A stretch of DNA of 64,000 nucleotides from Sulfurospirillum diekertiae (GTDB lineage Bacteria; Campylobacterota; Campylobacteria; Campylobacterales; Sulfurospirillaceae). The notes beneath the pieces were generated by a model that was not told the DNA's origin, made no database searches, and was given only the letters and a program-made list of their open reading frames with translations. Positions 45,534-54,659 of this stretch are shown piece after piece; position 1 is the stretch's first letter; every line of letters starts with the position of its first letter. The position numbers and the translations under genes were made by a program. The stretch lies in NCBI RefSeq assembly GCF_011769985.2, contig NZ_CP039734.2, positions 1,054,001 through 1,118,000 on the forward strand, in the 5' to 3' direction.

Positions 45534-46190
45534 ATGAAAATTTTATTGCTAGAAGATGATCCAATTTTATCTGATATTCTACTCTGTCATCTGAATCGCC
45601 ATCTTCATCAAACGACTCACTTTAGCGATGGGCAGTCGGCTTCTGATGCGCTCAGTATCCAAAAATTTGATCTTTTAATTCTTGATATTAATGTCCCAAA
45701 ACTCAGTGGTATTGATCTTATTAAAGAAATTCGTACCTATAAGGACACGACACCTGCTATTATCATTACCGCATTTCAAGATACGGCTCATTTGAAAAAA
45801 GGATTTGAAAATGGTTGCGATGATTACATCAAAAAGCCTTTTGATCTTGAAGAGCTTGACTTACGCATTAAAAACATTCAAAAACGATTTAACCTTATCA
45901 ATGAACAAGCCATCATTATCGATTCCCATCTTTCATTAATGGCTTCTAAAAACCGCTTGTATGTCAATGAAGTACCTTACACCCTGACGCGTAAAGAGTG
46001 CAAAATCTTACTCTATTTAAGTAACCACAAAAGTAAGGTTGTCTCCTCAGAAGAGCTGATGCAAAATTTATGGGATTATGATGAAATGCCTAGCGAAGCG
46101 ACGATTAGGGTTTATATTAAAAATCTACGCAATATTATTGGAAAAGATAAAATTCAAACCGTTAGAGGGAATGGATATATTTTTGAATAA
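45534..46190 (+). CDS. OmpR-family response regulator
   Basis: A 218-residue regulator with a receiver domain (LLLEDDPIL, phospho-acceptor in LLILDINVPK, switch Thr in IIITAFQ, Lys in YIKKPF) and a winged-helix output domain (LTRKECKILLYLSNHKSKVVS, then IRVYIKNLRNII). It lies 45 bases after the DoxX gene and overlaps the kinase gene by 20 bases. It probably controls the Cys-Gly peptide/DoxX genes through the inverted repeat at 44735-44770. Confidence 0.9.
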   Translation: MKILLLEDDPILSDILLCHLNRHLHQTTHFSDGQSASDALSIQKFDLLILDINVPKLSGIDLIKEIRTYKDTTPAIIITAFQDTAHLKKGFENGCDDYIKKPFDLEELDLRIKNIQKRFNLINEQAIIIDSHLSLMASKNRLYVNEVPYTLTRKECKILLYLSNHKSKVVSSEELMQNLWDYDEMPSEATIRVYIKNLRNIIGKDKIQTVRGNGYIFE

Positions 46191-47337
46191 AGAAGAACAG
46201 GGCGCATTATGGCGATTTTTAATCATCTATGTTACTTCTGCACTCTTTCTCATGAGTATTATTGCTATCTTGTACTACAACAATGAAACCAATAAGCTTC
46301 ATGAAAAACGTTCAATGGAAATTAAAACCGTTGTGATGAGTTACGAAAAAGAGTTGATGCAAGCGGAGATGGATAAAGTGCCGTATCTGTTTCATCCACC
46401 CAAAGAATTTTTCACGGTTGCTTTGTTAAAAGAGGATAAACAGACTCTTTTTTCAAGCTTTAAAACTCCGTTGCTTGATTTAAATACAACACCCTATGCT
46501 GTTCATCAATTAGCAACTCCCATTAATGGCGTAGCTTACATTGTTGTTGATGAAGACATGAGCGAACGAGAGATACTCAGGCTTAAATTTATTATTTTGT
46601 TTACGATGGTTATATCTGCGCTCTTTGTGGGTGTTGAAGGTTACTTTTTAAGCCGTTTGTTGCTTAAGCCAGTTCACTTGCGCATTGAAAAGCTCAATCA
46701 TTTCATTAAAGACAGTTCTCATGAACTAAACACGCCCGTTGCCGCTTTAATGATGAGCGTTTCAAACTTGAAGCAAAGCTCTTTTAAAGATATACGTGTT
46801 ATCAACCATATTTCCATTAGCACAAAACTCATTTCTCAAATTTACAATAGCCTGAGTTATATTGCGTTTCATGATATTGATGAAGTGTTTGAAGAGTCAT
46901 TTGATCTTGCCCTTTTAATTCAAGAGAGTGTTGGATTTTTTAATGAAATAGCTTCCACAAAGGACAATATAATTACGGCACAACTTCAAACAACATTCGT
47001 TTACATGGATAAATCACGTATTCAAAAAGTGATCCATAATCTTCTCTCGAATGCTATTAAATACAGTTATCCCCAAACAGCGATTTGCGTTGAGCTTTCA
47101 GAACATCTTTTAACCGTTAAAAATGAAGGTATTGGCATTCATAAAGAGAATCAAAAGAGCATTTTTAAGCGTTTTGAGAGACGAAGCAATGCGGTGGGAG
47201 GCTTTGGTATAGGGCTGGATATTGTCAATTCTGTTTGTAAAAGGTATGATATAAAAGTATGGGTTGAATCCATCCCAAATAAAGAGACAACCTTCTTTTT
47301 ACACTTTCCTATCACTCACATAGGTGTAAAAGATTAA
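46171..47337 (+). CDS. Sensor histidine kinase
   Basis: About 388 residues from ATG 46171 (GAGGGA just before). It has membrane helix 1 (about 14-36), a roughly 100-residue periplasmic loop and helix 2 (about 130-155). The phospho-acceptor box is DSSHELNTPVAAL (unusual Asn in place of Arg/Lys before TP), and the ATPase domain shows NLLSNAIKYS, NEGIGI and GGFGIGLDIV. It pairs with the preceding regulator. The periplasmic sensor is not of a recognised type; by context it may sense metal or oxidative stress. Confidence 0.88.
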   Translation: MDIFLNKEEQGALWRFLIIYVTSALFLMSIIAILYYNNETNKLHEKRSMEIKTVVMSYEKELMQAEMDKVPYLFHPPKEFFTVALLKEDKQTLFSSFKTPLLDLNTTPYAVHQLATPINGVAYIVVDEDMSEREILRLKFIILFTMVISALFVGVEGYFLSRLLLKPVHLRIEKLNHFIKDSSHELNTPVAALMMSVSNLKQSSFKDIRVINHISISTKLISQIYNSLSYIAFHDIDEVFEESFDLALLIQESVGFFNEIASTKDNIITAQLQTTFVYMDKSRIQKVIHNLLSNAIKYSYPQTAICVELSEHLLTVKNEGIGIHKENQKSIFKRFERRSNAVGGFGIGLDIVNSVCKRYDIKVWVESIPNKETTFFLHFPITHIGVKD

Positions 47338-47436
47338 CTTCATTAATGCATTTATTCAACCAAGCCTAAATTCAAACTGTGCTAAGATGACTCTTATACT
47401 TTTACCTCTATTTTGGAAAAGAAAAGGAATTTTTTT

Positions 47437-49002
47437 ATGGGAAACAGTGACGATTTAAAACAGACAAACAAACTGATACTACGTAATTTAGAACTCGAAG
47501 ATTATGAGCAAGTTAAAAAGATTATGGACAGAGTTTACCCCACTCTTGGGGGTTGGACGATTGCAGAGTTTAGCGCACAACTGAGCACGTTTGCGGAAGG
47601 GCAAATCTGCATTGAAGATGATGGCAAAGTGATAGCCGCGGCACAGAGTTTGATCGTCGATTATGATAAATTTGGCGATCGCCATACCTACAACCAAATC
47701 ACAGACAATGGACTCATCTCCACACACGATCCCAAAGGCAATACGCTGTACGGGTTAGACATTTTTGTTGACCCCGATTACCGAGGGCTTCGCCTAGGGC
47801 GCAGGCTTTACGATGCGCGTAAAGAGCTCTGCTACCGTCTGAATCTCAAACGTATTATCGCGGGAGGGCGCATTCCAGGCTACGCGGAACATGCGCATGA
47901 GATGACCCCTTCCAAATACATTGAACTCGTCAAAGACAAAGAGCTACGGGACCATGTTTTAGGCTTTCAACTGGCCAATGACTTTCATGTCAGGCGTGTT
48001 TTAAAAGGCTATCTCAAAGGGGACGCCGCATCTCGCGAGTATGCCACGCTTCTGGAGTGGAGTAATGTGGACTATGAAGAACCGCATACAAATCCAACGG
48101 TCAATCGTGGTATCGTGCGTGTGGGTATTGTGCAGTGGCAGATGCGCAGTGTTAAAAGTGTCGAAGAGTTTTTGGATCAAGTCGAGTTTTTTGTGGACGC
48201 GATGGCGGGCTACAATGCTGACTTTGTCCTTTTCCCTGAATTTTTCAATGCTCCACTCATGGCTTTACGCTCCGATGAAAACCCTGAAACGGCGATTCGT
48301 ACTGTTGCGGCACACACAGACACCTTAGTTGAGAAAATAGGGCAATTTGCGGTGCGTTACAACATCAACATCATCGCAGGCAGTATGCCCGAATACGATG
48401 GCAATACACTCTACAACGCCAGTTATTTGTGCCGTCGTGATGGTACGAAAGATTCACAGAAAAAACTGCACATCACGCCCGATGAAGAGGCGTACTGGGG
48501 CATGCACGGAGGGGACAAACTCTGCGTGTTTGAAACCGATGTGGGACGTGTGGGCATTTTGGTCTGTTACGATGTCGAGTACCCCGAACTTCCACGCCTC
48601 TTAGCCGATCAAGGCATTGATATTCTTTTTGTGCCGTATTGGACAGATACCAAAAACAGTTACTTACGTGTGCGTCGTTGTGCACAAGCAAGGGCGATTG
48701 AAAACGAGTGTTATGTCGCTATTTCAGGCAGTGTCGGCACGCTTCCAAGGGTTGAAAACATGGATATTCAGTACTCTCAATCCGCGGTCTTTAGCCCGTC
48801 TGATTTTGCATTTCCGCACGATGCCACCATCGCCGAAGCAACGCCAAATACAGAGATGACCTTGGTCGCCGATCTTGATCTCAGTCTTTTAAAAGAGATA
48901 CGTGAACGAGGAAGCGTGCGCAATTTACATGCACGCCGTAATGATTTGTATAGCTTGCGTTGGAAGGGTGACAAAGATGATTTTGTTGTCGTTAGCGGCT
49001 AG
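47437..49002 (+). CDS. GNAT acetyltransferase fused to a carbon-nitrogen hydrolase
   Basis: About 521 residues. The N-terminal GNAT domain (residues 10-190) holds the acetyl-CoA loop VDPDYRGLRLGRRLYDAR. The C-terminal nitrilase-fold domain shows the catalytic triad in LFPEFFN (Glu), QKKLHITPDE (Lys) and GILVCYDVEYPE (Cys). This bifunctional architecture is known in many bacteria. A small amide or amine is a plausible substrate. The start ATG 47437 is preferred over TTG 47413 because AAGGAA sits before it. The RNase H gene starts directly after the stop. Confidence 0.87.
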   Translation: MGNSDDLKQTNKLILRNLELEDYEQVKKIMDRVYPTLGGWTIAEFSAQLSTFAEGQICIEDDGKVIAAAQSLIVDYDKFGDRHTYNQITDNGLISTHDPKGNTLYGLDIFVDPDYRGLRLGRRLYDARKELCYRLNLKRIIAGGRIPGYAEHAHEMTPSKYIELVKDKELRDHVLGFQLANDFHVRRVLKGYLKGDAASREYATLLEWSNVDYEEPHTNPTVNRGIVRVGIVQWQMRSVKSVEEFLDQVEFFVDAMAGYNADFVLFPEFFNAPLMALRSDENPETAIRTVAAHTDTLVEKIGQFAVRYNINIIAGSMPEYDGNTLYNASYLCRRDGTKDSQKKLHITPDEEAYWGMHGGDKLCVFETDVGRVGILVCYDVEYPELPRLLADQGIDILFVPYWTDTKNSYLRVRRCAQARAIENECYVAISGSVGTLPRVENMDIQYSQSAVFSPSDFAFPHDATIAEATPNTEMTLVADLDLSLLKEIRERGSVRNLHARRNDLYSLRWKGDKDDFVVVSG

Positions 49003-49479
49003 GTGATACGACTTTTTAGCGATGGCAGTGTCAATACCCAAACCCACGTTGGGTTTGGCGCGTATCTCATTGTGCTTGAAAATACGACGTTAGAAGCGCT
49101 TAAGACTTTACATGTAAAGGTCAAAGCCTTTACACAAACCTCTTCAACGAAGCTTGAACTTCAGACGTTACTATGGGCATTGGACGAGGTCAAAGATTTG
49201 GCGGATGAGATTGTGATTTACACCGATTCCCAAAATATTATCGGTTTGCCGAGCAGAAGAGAGCGGTTTGAGCGCAATGAGTATGCGACAAAACAGAAGA
49301 AGGTTCATGAGCATGCCGCGTTATACCAAACGTTTTACAGGGTAATGGATGAACTGAAGTGTTCTTTGGTGAAAGTAAAAGGGCATAAGCTCTCATGCGA
49401 TAAAGATGAAATCGATCAGTACTTTACCTTAGTAGACCGTGCCTCGCGTGAAGCCCTTCGAAAAAGTAGTCTTTCCTAG
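49003..49479 (+). CDS. RNase H-like protein
   Basis: A 158-residue RNase HI-fold protein beginning with GTG immediately after the previous stop. The carboxylate set is visible: RLFSDGSV (Asp), TKLELQTLLWAL (Glu), IYTDSQNI (Asp) and a last Asp in TLVDRASRE. A His-Lys segment (KGHKLSCDKDE) precedes it, as in RNase HI. It may degrade RNA in RNA-DNA hybrids. The 12-mer at 49107-49118 encodes LHVK in a loop not conserved in the family, and another copy begins right after its stop codon. Confidence 0.82.
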   Translation: MIRLFSDGSVNTQTHVGFGAYLIVLENTTLEALKTLHVKVKAFTQTSSTKLELQTLLWALDEVKDLADEIVIYTDSQNIIGLPSRRERFERNEYATKQKKVHEHAALYQTFYRVMDELKCSLVKVKGHKLSCDKDEIDQYFTLVDRASREALRKSSLS

Positions 49480-49492
49480 TTTACATGTAAAA

Positions 49493-49529
49493 CACGAAGA
49501 GAAAGTTAGGGGAGAACTTTCTCTTCGTG
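49493..49529. terminator. Strong bidirectional terminator
   Basis: CACGAAGAGAAAGTT (49493-49507) and its exact complement AACTTTCTCTTCGTG (49515-49529) form a 15-bp stem with a 7-base loop between convergent genes, directly after a 12-mer copy. Confidence 0.85.
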
Positions 49530-49540
49530 AGTGGCAAAAA

Positions 49541-49831
49541 TTATTTGCCGAAATGTTTTGAAGCGTGGTGAAGCGTCGATTTGGTGGATTGCCAAATAGA
49601 TTCAACCCCTTTTTTCATCTCATCAAATTTCTCTTCGCTTGCATCGGCAAGCTCTTGAAGTTTGGTTTTACCCTCACTCATTTTTTCTTCAAGTTGTTTG
49701 ATCTGTTTATGCATCTCTATTTGAGCATTGGCACTCGCACCTGAAGCTTCCGCTTTAAATTTATCTACTTGTGCTTTGCAGGTGTCAAATTCTGCTTGTA
49801 TTTTTTGTTCGTAAAGTTTTTTATCACTCAT
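49541..49831 (-). CDS. Small coiled-coil protein
   Basis: A 96-residue hydrophilic protein predicted to be almost entirely one coiled coil (heptads from KKLYEQKIQAEFDTCKAQVD to KLQELADASEEKFDEMKKG), with a C-terminal WQSTKSTLHHASKHF. No signal peptide or membrane helix. AGGATCGAAT lies before the start. It is a paralogue of the next gene upstream; function unknown. Confidence 0.75.
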   Translation of the reverse strand: MSDKKLYEQKIQAEFDTCKAQVDKFKAEASGASANAQIEMHKQIKQLEEKMSEGKTKLQELADASEEKFDEMKKGVESIWQSTKSTLHHASKHFGK

Positions 49832-49900
49832 ATTCGATCCTTTAGTTGTTTGTTATCATAAATATTGATGCAGATGCACGACACACAATGGAATAGAAAA

Positions 49901-50197
49901 CTATGCAGTAGCTTTGAATCTTACAGAAGCATCTTCGAAGGCAATGACAATAGAATCCCACGTCTCTTCAAAGCTTTTTTTAGTTGATTCAAAGTTGCTT
50001 CCTGTCGTTTTATTGAGCTCTGCAAGTTTGTTTCTCCCTTCTTCAAGCTTACTCTCAAGCATTTTAACATGCTGGTTGAGTTCCACTTGAACATTGGTTC
50101 TAGCTGCAAATGATCGTGTTCGAAAGAGGATCATTCCCATTTTCCATTCGTTAAGTTGCGTCTGTTTTGTTTGTTCGTAAAGTTCTTTACTGCTCAT
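49901..50197 (-). CDS. Small coiled-coil protein, paralogue
   Basis: A 98-residue coiled-coil protein of the same design as its downstream neighbour: it opens MSSKELYEQTKQTQLNEWK (compare MSDKKLYEQ), then LESKLEEGRNKLAELN and SFEETWDSIV. A short segment, ILFRTRSFAARTNV, differs from the paralogue. AAAAAGGATTTCA precedes the start. Probably a tandem duplication; the 69 bases between them hold nothing recognisable. Confidence 0.72.
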   Translation of the reverse strand: MSSKELYEQTKQTQLNEWKMGMILFRTRSFAARTNVQVELNQHVKMLESKLEEGRNKLAELNKTTGSNFESTKKSFEETWDSIVIAFEDASVRFKATA

Positions 50198-50549
50198 TGA
50201 AATCCTTTTTTAGGGTAGATTTTATTCGTGTTAGTGTGATACGTCATCTGTCCTTGGGTTGGTTCGTACGTAGATAGTAAAAAAGTGTTGAAACGTGAAG
50301 TGCGCAGGGCTTACAAATGTTATTGAGCGATTCTTCCTCTCAGGACACGCTCGAATACGCCTCATTGTAAAAAATGACATTTAGAATACGGACGATGAGG
50401 GGTTGTGACTGATGTTACAAAGCCAGTGTTCCTATCAACCTCTTTCACTATACTCTTATTTGAACGATTGTGGTGCTTTTTGAAAATAGAATGGAAATAG
50501 AGGGGCGTTTCTTCTTAAAGTACCCATTATCATTTTTTGAAAACGGTTT
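50198..50549. other. Gene-free stretch with no recognised feature
   Basis: About 350 bases between the coiled-coil gene and the chemoreceptor terminator. No open frame of note, RNA gene or repeat is recognised on either strand. It should contain the promoter of the coiled-coil pair, but no clear -35/-10 was found. Confidence 0.5.
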
Positions 50550-50571
50550 GAGAGGTTACATGTAACCTCTC
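50550..50571 (-). terminator. 22-bp palindrome with GTTACATGTAAC core
   Basis: GAGAGGTTACA and TGTAACCTCTC are exact complements (50550-50571). It lies three bases after the chemoreceptor stop and carries a variant of the dispersed 12-mer with both outer bases changed and paired, so the palindrome is preserved. Confidence 0.7.
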
Positions 50572-50573
50572 TT

Positions 50574-51716
50574 TTAGACTTTAAATTCATTCAGTTTTTC
50601 TTGGAGTGTCACACCCCATTTATCAAGCACGGTTGTAATTTCCATAATCTCTTCACTTTTTTGATAAGTTGCATGAAAGATTGTCTCTATTTGCAGTGAA
50701 GCTTCTTTGATTTGCTCCGTTTCTTCTTTGAGGTTGATGGATTTTGTTGCAATATCATTGGAGAGAGCTATGTTTTTATCGGCTACGTTGACGAGTTGCT
50801 CAAGTACGACGTTCGCATTGGTAGAGACATCTTGAAGAATGTTGATCTCAGAAGCATTGTCTTTCATCTGCTGACTGATGGAGGTGATGGAGCTCACGAT
50901 GGAGGTAATGGTTGTATTGATCTCTTCAAGGCTTTTTTGTGTCTTCTCTGCCAAAAGTCTTACTTCATCCGCAACAACGGCAAATCCACGACCGTGTTCG
51001 CCTGCACGCGCTGCTTCAATGGCAGCATTAAGTGCCAATAAATTGGTTTGATCGGCGATATCGTCGATGACGCTGAGAATATTTTTGGTCTCTTGGGTAT
51101 CTTTACTCAAAGCGTTGAGTTGTATGACGAGAAGATTCTCTTTTTGAACACTTTGAGCAATCTTTTCACCTAATTCGATGATGTTTCTTTGTGTATCGCC
51201 AAGATACGTACCGATCTGTTGCATCTGTGTTTTACTCGCATGCGCGTTGTGACTGATGTCGTCAAAAACAACTTGCATATTGTTGACATGCTTAGTACTC
51301 TCATCGATGATGATCTTCTCTTTTTGGGTTTGAGCATGAAAAAATGAGACGATGTGTTGCAGTTGCGCTGAGATTTGACTGTGCGTTGTGGCATGCGCTT
51401 GAAAGCCAAGAATGGCATGTCTGATTTTCTCTTTGAAAAAGACAACAGAGTCAAGCATTCTGGCAGATTCAGCATTGAAGCTGGTGTTGATCTTGATCTC
51501 TTTGGTCAGATCCATTGAGGCTAAAGCTTGGTTTATTTTAACACTGAGATCCACGCCCCATTTTTTTTCATCAATATCATGCACGATGAGGATCACGGCA
51601 ATAGCGTATTGAATGATAGCTCCTAGTGTGCTGGTTGTAAAAAAATAGGCATTGAGTGGAAGGATCAAAAAAGCTGCAATGTGGATAACTCTCATTCTAA
51701 GAAACAGAGATTTCAT
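50574..51716 (-). CDS. Chemoreceptor without periplasmic domain
   Basis: About 380 residues from ATG 51716 (AGGAGA upstream; the frame opens at 51746). Two adjacent membrane helices (about 9-25 and 29-48) are joined by a few residues, so there is no periplasmic sensor. Next come a cytoplasmic linker and a methyl-accepting signalling domain with [20 protein letters not shown] and [20 protein letters not shown]. It probably senses an internal or membrane-state signal such as redox. No C-terminal CheR-docking peptide is evident. The chemotaxis kinase genes are elsewhere. Confidence 0.88.
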   Translation of the reverse strand: MKSLFLRMRVIHIAAFLILPLNAYFFTTSTLGAIIQYAIAVILIVHDIDEKKWGVDLSVKINQALASMDLTKEIKINTSFNAESARMLDSVVFFKEKIRHAILGFQAHATTHSQISAQLQHIVSFFHAQTQKEKIIIDESTKHVNNMQVVFDDISHNAHASKTQMQQIGTYLGDTQRNIIELGEKIAQSVQKENLLVIQLNALSKDTQETKNILSVIDDIADQTNLLALNAAIEAARAGEHGRGFAVVADEVRLLAEKTQKSLEEINTTITSIVSSITSISQQMKDNASEINILQDVSTNANVVLEQLVNVADKNIALSNDIATKSINLKEETEQIKEASLQIETIFHATYQKSEEIMEITTVLDKWGVTLQEKLNEFKV

Positions 51717-51853
51717 TGTATTTCTCCTGTATGAAATAGAATTCACATTCTACTTCATACGCAAAAATAAAAGATTGATCTGTATCAAAAAATAAGATAA
51801 TTTTACTCTCTTTTTAAAATAAACAGTTAAAAGTCTTTACATGTAAAAAATAT

Positions 51854-51881
51854 GAAGAGAAAATATGAATACTTTCTCTTC
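51854..51881 (-). terminator. Terminator of the TupA-like gene
   Basis: GAAGAGAAA (51854-51862) pairs with TTTCTCTTC (51873-51881), a 9-bp stem, followed on the minus strand by ATATTTTTT and a 12-mer copy at 51836. Confidence 0.75.
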
Positions 51882-51892
51882 GTTTTGATAGA

Positions 51893-52732
51893 TTAGCGGT
51901 CGTATTTTTTAGCGTACTCCGCATCATTATAAATAGCTTCACCGTAAAGTTCTTTACCAAAGCTACGGATCACTTTTTGTCCATCCCCTTTGGTCACAAA
52001 TTCAATAAACTTAGCACTCATGTTTTTTTGAGGTGTCTCTAAACCATTTTGTTTGAGAGCGTTATAGGTATTGACTAAGAAAATATCACCTCTAAAAAGG
52101 ATTTTCATGTTTTTAAGCTCTTTTTGTGCTGCGACCCATGTGCTACTATCGGTCATAAAGTAAGCTCCTGTGGTATCGGCTTTTTTTAGCGTTGCTAACA
52201 TGAAATCTTTGTTGATGGTATACCAACTACCTTCAGGTGAAATATTGGCTTTTTTCCAAATTTCAAGCTCTTTTTTATGCGTTCCTGAGTTGTCTGCACG
52301 GGTATAAAAAAGGGCTTTTTTGGCAGCAATGCGTGAGTATGCTTCGACGACACTGGAAGAGTCTTTAATGAGAGCCGGGTCTTTTTTGGGACCTGTAATG
52401 TAAAATTCATTCGACCCAATGAGAGAACGATCGCTTGCCCAGCCCTCTTTAAGAGCCTCTTTTTCGCCCTTTGGCGCATGCACCATAATCAAATCAACCT
52501 CTTTGTTTTTAAGCAATGAGAGAGATTCTCCCGAACCTGCTTTGATCCAACACAGTGACATATCATTTGATTTTGCAAACTCTTCCGCTAAGGCTTTAAC
52601 AAGACCCAATTCCCCAGGGCTTCCTGTTGCAAGTTTGATCTCTAGTGCGCCCTTGCCATAACGCTCTGTGCAGTTTGCCGCAAACATGACACTACACAGT
52701 GCCAGTGTGGTAATGAGAACTTTTGTAAGCAT
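51893..52732 (-). CDS. TupA-like tungstate/molybdate-type substrate-binding protein
   Basis: A 279-residue periplasmic binding protein with a signal peptide (KVLITTLALCSVMFAANC). The mature part has LATGSPGELGLVKALAEEF, VDLIMVHAPKGEKEAL, FYITGPKKDPALI and a RADNSGTHKKELEIWK stretch that matches the TupA oxyanion-binding pattern. TupA proteins deliver tungstate to TupBC, but no permease or ATPase gene is adjacent, so it is an orphan. Phosphate- or sulphate-type proteins are less likely. Tungstate or molybdate uptake would fit the nearby nitrogenase and hydrogenase. Confidence 0.78.
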   Translation of the reverse strand: MLTKVLITTLALCSVMFAANCTERYGKGALEIKLATGSPGELGLVKALAEEFAKSNDMSLCWIKAGSGESLSLLKNKEVDLIMVHAPKGEKEALKEGWASDRSLIGSNEFYITGPKKDPALIKDSSSVVEAYSRIAAKKALFYTRADNSGTHKKELEIWKKANISPEGSWYTINKDFMLATLKKADTTGAYFMTDSSTWVAAQKELKNMKILFRGDIFLVNTYNALKQNGLETPQKNMSAKFIEFVTKGDGQKVIRSFGKELYGEAIYNDAEYAKKYDR

Positions 52733-52879
52733 AGAAACTCCTTTGATATATGTTTAGAATAACGTATCGCAAAGTTACTAATCTCTCATTTAAAAAGATG
52801 CGTTTGGTAGTAAAAAAATGACAAATGTTATAAATGAGCCTATTTCTGTTTCTCAAAGAAGCAATCAACCCAAAAGCTT

Positions 52880-54304
52880 TTACATGTAAAGCTTCTGATC
52901 CTCAACGAGTCCTAGTTTTCGTGCGATTGCCACAGCGGCTTCTCTGCCATCAAGGGCGGCATTGACCACCAAGTTTGCACCTCTGACTACATCGCCTCCT
53001 GCAAAGATAAATGGATGAGAGGTCTCTTTATGTTCATCCACAATCAGCGTATTGGATTTACCAATGGCGAGGTTGAGTTCATCGTAAAAGTCAAAATGTT
53101 TAGCTTGAAAGCCAAGGGCAAGAATGATACTGTCGGCGGGTAGCGTTTGAAAGCTTTGCGGTTTAGTTTGAAGACGGTTATTTTCATCGGTATAGGTTTC
53201 AAGAATTTCAAGCCCAACGACACGATGCTCAGCATCCACAATCGCTTTTTTAGGCAGTGCGTTAAAGATAAACTGCACCCCTTCTTCTTTGGCGTTAATC
53301 ACTTCTGCTCGACTTCCCGGCATACTCGCTTCATCTCTTCGGTACACACAGGTGACACTTTTGGCTTTATGACGAATGGCAGTACGAAGGGCATCCATCG
53401 CAGAGTCACCACCACCGATAACGACAACATGTTTATTGCGTAAGATTGATTTTTGAAGCGCATGGTCGAAAAGATTTTTTTGCGTCTGAGTGAGTAGGGT
53501 CATGACTTGATAAACCCCATTGGCATCTTCATTTTCCATGTCGGCACTGCGACCTTTAGGCACACCAAGCCCCAAAAAGACGGCATCAAATTTTTCTTGA
53601 AGCTCACTGAGGCTTACATCTTTTCCCACTTCGGTATTAAGATGCACTTTCATGCCTGCTTCTTTCATCCACTCAAAACGTCTTAAGATGACGCTTTTAG
53701 GAAGTTTAAAATTAGGAATGCCGTACATTAATAGCCCACCTACACGGTTTTCTCGTTCAAACATTTCCACTTCAATGTTGGAGCGCAGTAAAAAGGTCGC
53801 GCAGCTAAGACCTGCTGGTCCACTGCCGACAACGGCAACTTTAAACTTTCGTCCATCTGCTTGACCATAATCAGGAATAGCCCCTTGCTCATACGCTTTT
53901 TCATTGAGAAAGACTTCCACATTACCGATGGAAACGGCATGATACTCTGTTTTTTCGAGTGTACATGAACTTTCGCACAGTCCTTTTTTAGGACAAACGC
54001 GACCCAGAATTTCAGGAAAAGGAGATCTGGCATTGGAGAACTCAAACGCTCCTAGATAGTCGTGTTCATAGGTTTTTTTAAGCCATCTTGGAATGTTGTT
54101 ATTGAGAGGGCACCCCGTGCGACAAAACTTGAATTCACTCTCAAGTCCACGTAAAAGATCAATGGGGCATTGCAAACAACGGCTTGCTTGCGCCTTGGCT
54201 TCACTTTCTTCAAAGTTGTGATAGATCGGGTAATAATCCTCAATGCGCTCAACGGCGGGGCGTTTTTTTGGATAGGCTTTTGCGATTGTTTTATATTCTC
54301 TCAT
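52880..54304 (-). CDS. GltD-like NAD(P)H flavoprotein of the hydrogenase operon
   Basis: A 474-residue GltD/NfnB-type subunit. The N-terminal domain has Cys motifs for two [4Fe-4S] clusters (ASRCLQCPIDLL, FCRTGCPLNNNIP, GRVCPKKGLCESSC). Then come an FAD site (VAVVGSGPAGLSCATF), an NAD(P) site (HVVVIGGGDSAMDA) and the C-terminal FAGGDVVRGANLVVNAALDGREAAVAIA. It starts one base after hypA and closes a seven-gene hydrogenase operon, so it may pass electrons between NAD(P)H and the hydrogenase. The stop codon TAA lies in a 12-mer copy (52879-52890). Glutamate synthase is unlikely as gltB is absent. Confidence 0.85.
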   Translation of the reverse strand: MREYKTIAKAYPKKRPAVERIEDYYPIYHNFEESEAKAQASRCLQCPIDLLRGLESEFKFCRTGCPLNNNIPRWLKKTYEHDYLGAFEFSNARSPFPEILGRVCPKKGLCESSCTLEKTEYHAVSIGNVEVFLNEKAYEQGAIPDYGQADGRKFKVAVVGSGPAGLSCATFLLRSNIEVEMFERENRVGGLLMYGIPNFKLPKSVILRRFEWMKEAGMKVHLNTEVGKDVSLSELQEKFDAVFLGLGVPKGRSADMENEDANGVYQVMTLLTQTQKNLFDHALQKSILRNKHVVVIGGGDSAMDALRTAIRHKAKSVTCVYRRDEASMPGSRAEVINAKEEGVQFIFNALPKKAIVDAEHRVVGLEILETYTDENNRLQTKPQSFQTLPADSIILALGFQAKHFDFYDELNLAIGKSNTLIVDEHKETSHPFIFAGGDVVRGANLVVNAALDGREAAVAIARKLGLVEDQKLYM

Positions 54305-54305
54305 G

Positions 54306-54653
54306 CTATTCCTCTATGATCTCTATACTTTTTACATGTAACTCTTGTCCGCCTATCATGGCGACATCCTCGCTATAACATTTCGGACAGATAAAATGGT
54401 TCTCTTTTACGACACTTTGCTCATGACACGAGGCGCACAAAAGTACCACGTCACACAGCTCTATACTCAGCGTGGCATCATGGCAGATGGTCTCTTCTTT
54501 AAAGGTATCAAAACACTGTTCTAAAAAATGAATTTCAATGCCACTGAGCCTTCCCACACTGATTGTAAGGCTTTTGATTGCTTTGGCATGATGCCTCTTC
54601 GCCTCTTTTTCGCACAGATCAATGAGTGAAGCGACGATGGAGTATTCATGCAT
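54306..54653 (-). CDS. hypA: Hydrogenase nickel-insertion protein HypA
   Basis: A 115-residue HypA: the N-terminal MHEYSIV carries the Ni-binding His2, and the zinc site is made of CASC and CPKC (LLCASCHEQ, HFICPKCYSED). It delivers nickel to the hydrogenase large subunit with HypB. It sits inside the hydrogenase operon, seven bases after the ferredoxin gene and one base before the flavoprotein gene. The C-terminal LHVK is encoded by a 12-mer variant (54330-54341). Confidence 0.93.
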   Translation of the reverse strand: MHEYSIVASLIDLCEKEAKRHHAKAIKSLTISVGRLSGIEIHFLEQCFDTFKEETICHDATLSIELCDVVLLCASCHEQSVVKENHFICPKCYSEDVAMIGGQELHVKSIEIIEE

Positions 54654-54659
54654 AAAAAC

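Noticed and set aside
52880-54304. Glutamate synthase small subunit
   Set aside because: No gltB is adjacent and the gene closes a hydrogenase operon; the family is shared with NfnB and other electron-transfer flavoproteins.
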